Shown here one piece after another: positions 23,601-25,627 of a stretch of 25,627 nucleotides of DNA (its first letter is position 1; each line of letters begins with the position of its first letter). The translations under genes were made by a program, and so were the position numbers. This DNA comes from an uncultured Odoribacter sp. GTDB taxonomy: Bacteria; Bacteroidota; Bacteroidia; Bacteroidales; Marinifilaceae. The notes under the pieces were generated by a model that had not been told where the DNA came from, made no database searches, and was given only the letters and a program-made list of their open reading frames with translations. The stretch is from NCBI GenBank assembly GCA_910588375.1, contig CAJUQA010000027.1, positions 1 to 25,627 of the forward strand, written 5' to 3'.

Positions 23601-25627
23601 CCCCTATACAATAAAAACCGGAGGAACGGCGAAAGTAAGTTGTGGCGGTTTGATTTATAGTTGGTATATTAATGGAGTGCGGGTACCGGGGCAAGGTGCC
23701 TCTTTGACACGGGTATTTACAGAACCGGGAACCTATAATGTAGTGCGTCGGGCCACGGCGGATGATGACAGTTATGCGGAAACATCTGCGGTTGTGAGAG
23801 TGTTCCCTGCTTGTGGAAGCAAGGATTATGTGTTGGATGACCAAGCCAATCGTTATTCTATTAAAGAAATGGGAGATGGTCGTTGCTGGATGATCCAGAA
23901 CATGCGTCGTCGGGATATCAATCACCGCCATGTGGGTAATAGTGCGGCTGTAGATAATGATGAAACGAATAAGCGTTTGCATGATGGAGTTCAGGCAAAT
24001 GATGTGGCGTATGGAGTGCATTATATTTGGAGTGTAGCCATGGGAGGTAGTGTTGCGGAAAAGGCACAGGGAATTTGTCCTGCCGGTTGGTATGTTCCTA
24101 CCGATTTGGAGTGGCGTACTTTGGAGATGGCTTACGGAATGACTGCAACGCAGGCTAATACGGATAATGCTTGGCGTGGTTATGATGAAGGTACGCAATT
24201 AAAAGCAAAAGGTAGTAGTGGTTTTAATGCCACGTTGTCGGGTTATAATGCCACGAGTAATGTAAATACGGTCGGCTATTATTGGACTTCGACCCGTCAT
24301 ACGAATGCGAGTTATGCCTTTTATCGTTATTTTCATAATGGTTATGCGACCGTTTATCGTTATCGTTTAGGAGTGGGTACTTTTGCTTCTGTGCGTTGTA
24401 TTCGTTCTATGTGTTATGACGATTCGCCTAAAGATGTTAATGCAGGAACGATACAAGGAGGTACTTCTAGTGTCGGCTATCCGATAGAGATAAAAGGTAC
24501 GAAGACTGCTACGGTTAGTTGTGGCGGATTGGATTATACGTGGTATGTGGATGGTGCTTTGGTAAGTGGGGCGGAAGCTGCTTCATTGACTTATACATTT
24601 AATAAAGCGGGAGTCTTTAATGTGACACGTCGTGCCACTGCGGATAACGGTCTTTATGCGGAAGTAACGACCAAAGTGATCGTCTATGCACCTTGTGGTC
24701 ATTTAGACTATGTCAATGACCAGTTGGGAAATAAGTATAATATTAAAGAGATGGCAGACGGCCGTTGTTGGATGATTCAGAACATGCGACGGACGGATGT
24801 GAATCACCGTCATGTAGGGAATGGAGCTGCTGTAGATAATGATGGAACGAATTTGCGTCTTCATAATGGAGTTCAAACGAATGATTTGAATCACGGTGTG
24901 CAATATATCTGGAGTGTAGCTATGGGTGGTAGTACTGCTGAAAAGGCCCAAGGCATTTGTCCTCCGGGTTGGTATGTTCCGACGGATTTGGAATGGCGTC
25001 AGTTGGAGATGGCATACGGAATGACTGCAGCGCAGGCTAATACGGATAATGCTTGGCGTGGTTATAATGAAGGTACGCAATTAAAAGCAAAAGGTAGTAG
25101 TGGTTTTAATGCCACGTTATCCGGTTATAATGCCACGAGTAATGTAAATACGGTTGGTTATTATTGGACTTCAACCCGTCATACGAATGCGAGTTATGCC
25201 TTTTATCGTTATTTTCATAATGGTTATGCGACGATTTATCGTTATCGTTTAGGTGTTGGAACCTTTGCTTCTTTGCGATGTATTCGTTCTCGATGTGAAG
25301 ATGGGCAAGAACCGAGTTCCTTGAATGCCGGAAAGATAACGGGGGGAAGTTGTGCTGTGGATTACAAGTTTGATGTGAAAAATGCACAGGAAGCAACAGT
25401 AAGTTGTGGAGGATTGTATTATAGCTGGTATGTGAATGATGTGTTAGTGACAGGACAGGTGGGGCAGGCTTTGGCTTATACATTTACAAAGCCGGGAGTA
25501 TACAAAGTGGTGCGTCGAACGACAGCTGACAATGGGGATTATGCAGATGCAACAGCAACAGTCAATGTTTATTCTGCTTGTTCGGGTTTGAAGACGGTTA
25601 TCGATGAACAAGGTAAGGAGTATAATA
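20644..25627 (+). CDS. Secreted SUMF1-PKD-FISUMP repeat protein, 3' end outside window
   Basis: The frame is open from ATG 20644 to the window edge: at least 1661 codons, no stop seen, so the C-terminus is unknown. Residues 1-20 look like a Sec signal peptide (MSMRIF followed by a Phe/Leu-rich core, cleavage likely after VSA); no lipobox Cys is seen. Residues about 145-486 resemble the SUMF1/FGE-sulfatase domain (MVFVPAGPYTLGD, FYIMKYELSQEQY, GLRPMSEMEFEKACR, GGMEMSGNVREL, YGVRGGGF, GFRMVR). Three PKD/Ig-like modules follow (about 494-757, each with SWY or EWY and GTY or GFY). FISUMP (Fib_succ_major) domains lie at about 761-963, 1056-1257 and 1350-1551, with the start of a fourth at 1645; each has GICPAGW or GICPPGW, VPTD.EWR and YYWTSTRH. 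PKD-like linkers separate them. It is probably a cell-surface or secreted adhesin or carbohydrate-binding protein. Function is inferred, not shown. Confidence 0.85.
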   Translation, partial: MSMRIFFFFLLFFFSFGVSANNIQIKEPARVISVSGGYATIEVRLSWENSWRDAENWDAAYLFLKYRPVGGDWTHIPVQLAGNIVSSPYTYMTATPSSTTAPGMFIYRDDLGAGKADIVCRIRWKTNYSREQFDKGEIQLLAQAIEMVFVPAGPYTLGDSLSSNCFADSYGRPIKVWTETSNIGLGYVQEGGVYQNVTVSASYPKGFQGFYIMKYELSQEQYVNFLNTLTLAQQKALLPNWSSLKEGDYIFGDAKGRSCRNGIVLAYHTDPAAPMIFANNFSGDDEYNGAGDGQTIASNYMSIYDLLAYSSWSGLRPMSEMEFEKACRLPDLSLEKRGYAWNKGDGTIIRAMNLSGEGFETEDVGVGNVNFKKTFEGPLRCGIFAKSSNSTPQSSGSTYWGGMEMSGNVRELCRNVNDWNFYWNRHGEGTYNPGLWNASLSYYGVRGGGFTSEAEELQVSDRSLREYFNGKSVTFRDSTVGFRMVRTMELGAVDLNPGSITALTTICPNITLTIQSSAAASVKGMNNIPVRYEWYLNSVKLEGETADTLVYSDWKPGTYYNFERKVICAIGEKSSNIVRVYVTSPALNAGAIIGGTRCAPGFFKIESKTPANITCGYPLTYSWYVNDVLVKDSVGETLSKEWEAGTYRVVRRASAFGLQKDAVATLTVTAINLKAGQIYGGMVMETVETTITNVKNASVGCGNIKYSWYIDSVLVAGASGTQLTHAFDSAGFYQVIRRATADNGDVADAMDTVIVNSKTAICGKSNGTVVDDEENVYTVLPMADDRCWMTQNMRRRDINHRHVGNSAAVDNDETNKRLHDGVQTNDKVYGVHYTWSVAMGGSVTEKAQGICPAGWYVPTDEEWRTLEMAYGMTYAQATKDNSWRGTNEGTQFKVNGTSKFNATLSGYNATSNVNTVGYYWTSTRHTNASYAFYRYFHSGYATIYRYRLGVGTYASLRCIRSMCLGKEKPTNLNPGSIKGGTAGVNFPYTIKTGGTAKVSCGGLIYSWYINGVRVPGQGASLTRVFTEPGTYNVVRRATADDDSYAETSAVVRVFPACGSKDYVLDDQANRYSIKEMGDGRCWMIQNMRRRDINHRHVGNSAAVDNDETNKRLHDGVQANDVAYGVHYIWSVAMGGSVAEKAQGICPAGWYVPTDLEWRTLEMAYGMTATQANTDNAWRGYDEGTQLKAKGSSGFNATLSGYNATSNVNTVGYYWTSTRHTNASYAFYRYFHNGYATVYRYRLGVGTFASVRCIRSMCYDDSPKDVNAGTIQGGTSSVGYPIEIKGTKTATVSCGGLDYTWYVDGALVSGAEAASLTYTFNKAGVFNVTRRATADNGLYAEVTTKVIVYAPCGHLDYVNDQLGNKYNIKEMADGRCWMIQNMRRTDVNHRHVGNGAAVDNDGTNLRLHNGVQTNDLNHGVQYIWSVAMGGSTAEKAQGICPPGWYVPTDLEWRQLEMAYGMTAAQANTDNAWRGYNEGTQLKAKGSSGFNATLSGYNATSNVNTVGYYWTSTRHTNASYAFYRYFHNGYATIYRYRLGVGTFASLRCIRSRCEDGQEPSSLNAGKITGGSCAVDYKFDVKNAQEATVSCGGLYYSWYVNDVLVTGQVGQALAYTFTKPGVYKVVRRTTADNGDYADATATVNVYSACSGLKTVIDEQGKEYN
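22924..25627 (+). repeat. Tandem ~882-base repeats encoding FISUMP plus PKD-like modules
   Basis: Copies begin at 22924, 23809, 24691 and 25576 (the last cut off by the window edge). Internal landmarks keep an exact 882-base offset; for example CACCGCCATG at 23041 recurs at 23923, with a close variant at 24805. Each unit is about 294 codons: one FISUMP domain and one PKD-like module. Identity is very high in patches: 23038-23105 equals 23920-23987, and 23341-23405 equals 24223-24287. The array may continue beyond the window. Confidence 0.88.

Noticed and set aside
23509..24198. Minus-strand 229-codon frame, with similar ones at 24703-25080 and elsewhere in the array
   Set aside because: They lie opposite the FISUMP repeats and recur with the repeat period, as expected for antisense shadows; the plus strand encodes recognisable domains.
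1..25627. CRISPR array, tRNA or rRNA genes, insertion sequences, toxin-antitoxin or defence genes
   Set aside because: I looked for spaced short repeats, cloverleaf-like sequences and transposase motifs and saw none; the repeats present are of other kinds.

Overview
The window is a chromosomal segment of a Bacteroidota bacterium, most likely of the order Bacteroidales. Three things point there. The ribosomal proteins are of Bacteroidota type: Cys-poor S14 and L36, a long acidic tail on L17, and L3 without the usual methylated Gln. The promoters match the TTTG / TAnnTTTG consensus rather than TTGACA / TATAAT. Start codons mostly lack Shine-Dalgarno sequences. The last gene is an adhesin-like protein with FISUMP repeats, which are common in Bacteroidota. 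The genus cannot be fixed from sequence alone; an Odoribacter-like relative is only a guess.

Layout. Positions 1-636 hold no convincing gene, but they carry two short-period repeat arrays, several dyads and a good promoter. Positions 637-18955 hold 33 plus-strand genes in the classical str-S10-spc-alpha order without tuf: rpsL-rpsG-fusA-rpsJ-rplC-rplD-rplW-rplB-rpsS-rplV-rpsC-rplP-rpmC-rpsQ-rplN-rplX-rplE-rpsN-rpsH-rplF-rplR-rpsE-rpmD-rplO-secY-map-infA-rpmJ-rpsM-rpsK-rpsD-rpoA-rplQ. Enolase (eno) follows at 19078-20364. From 20644 to the right edge runs one open, unfinished reading frame of at least 1661 codons.

Transcription. The ribosomal cluster looks like at least three transcription units. 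One starts before rpsL. A second can start before rplE, in the 202-base rplX-rplE gap. A third starts before map, where an intrinsic terminator after secY directly abuts, and shares bases with, a promoter whose predicted start lies at or within a few bases of the map ATG. Intrinsic terminators follow rplQ and eno. Extra hairpins without clear U-tracts lie between fusA and rpsJ and between rplO and secY. fusA alone has a textbook AGGAGG.

The cluster makes the translation machinery: small and large subunit proteins, EF-G and IF-1. It also makes the RNA polymerase alpha subunit, the SecY export channel, and methionine aminopeptidase for N-terminal processing. The 3' protein is probably exported through SecY: it has a signal peptide, an SUMF1/FGE-like domain, PKD/Ig-like modules, and then alternating FISUMP and PKD-like modules encoded by near-exact 882-base repeats. 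The repeats show patchwork identity suggesting recombination between copies. This protein is the accessory and least understood part of the window.
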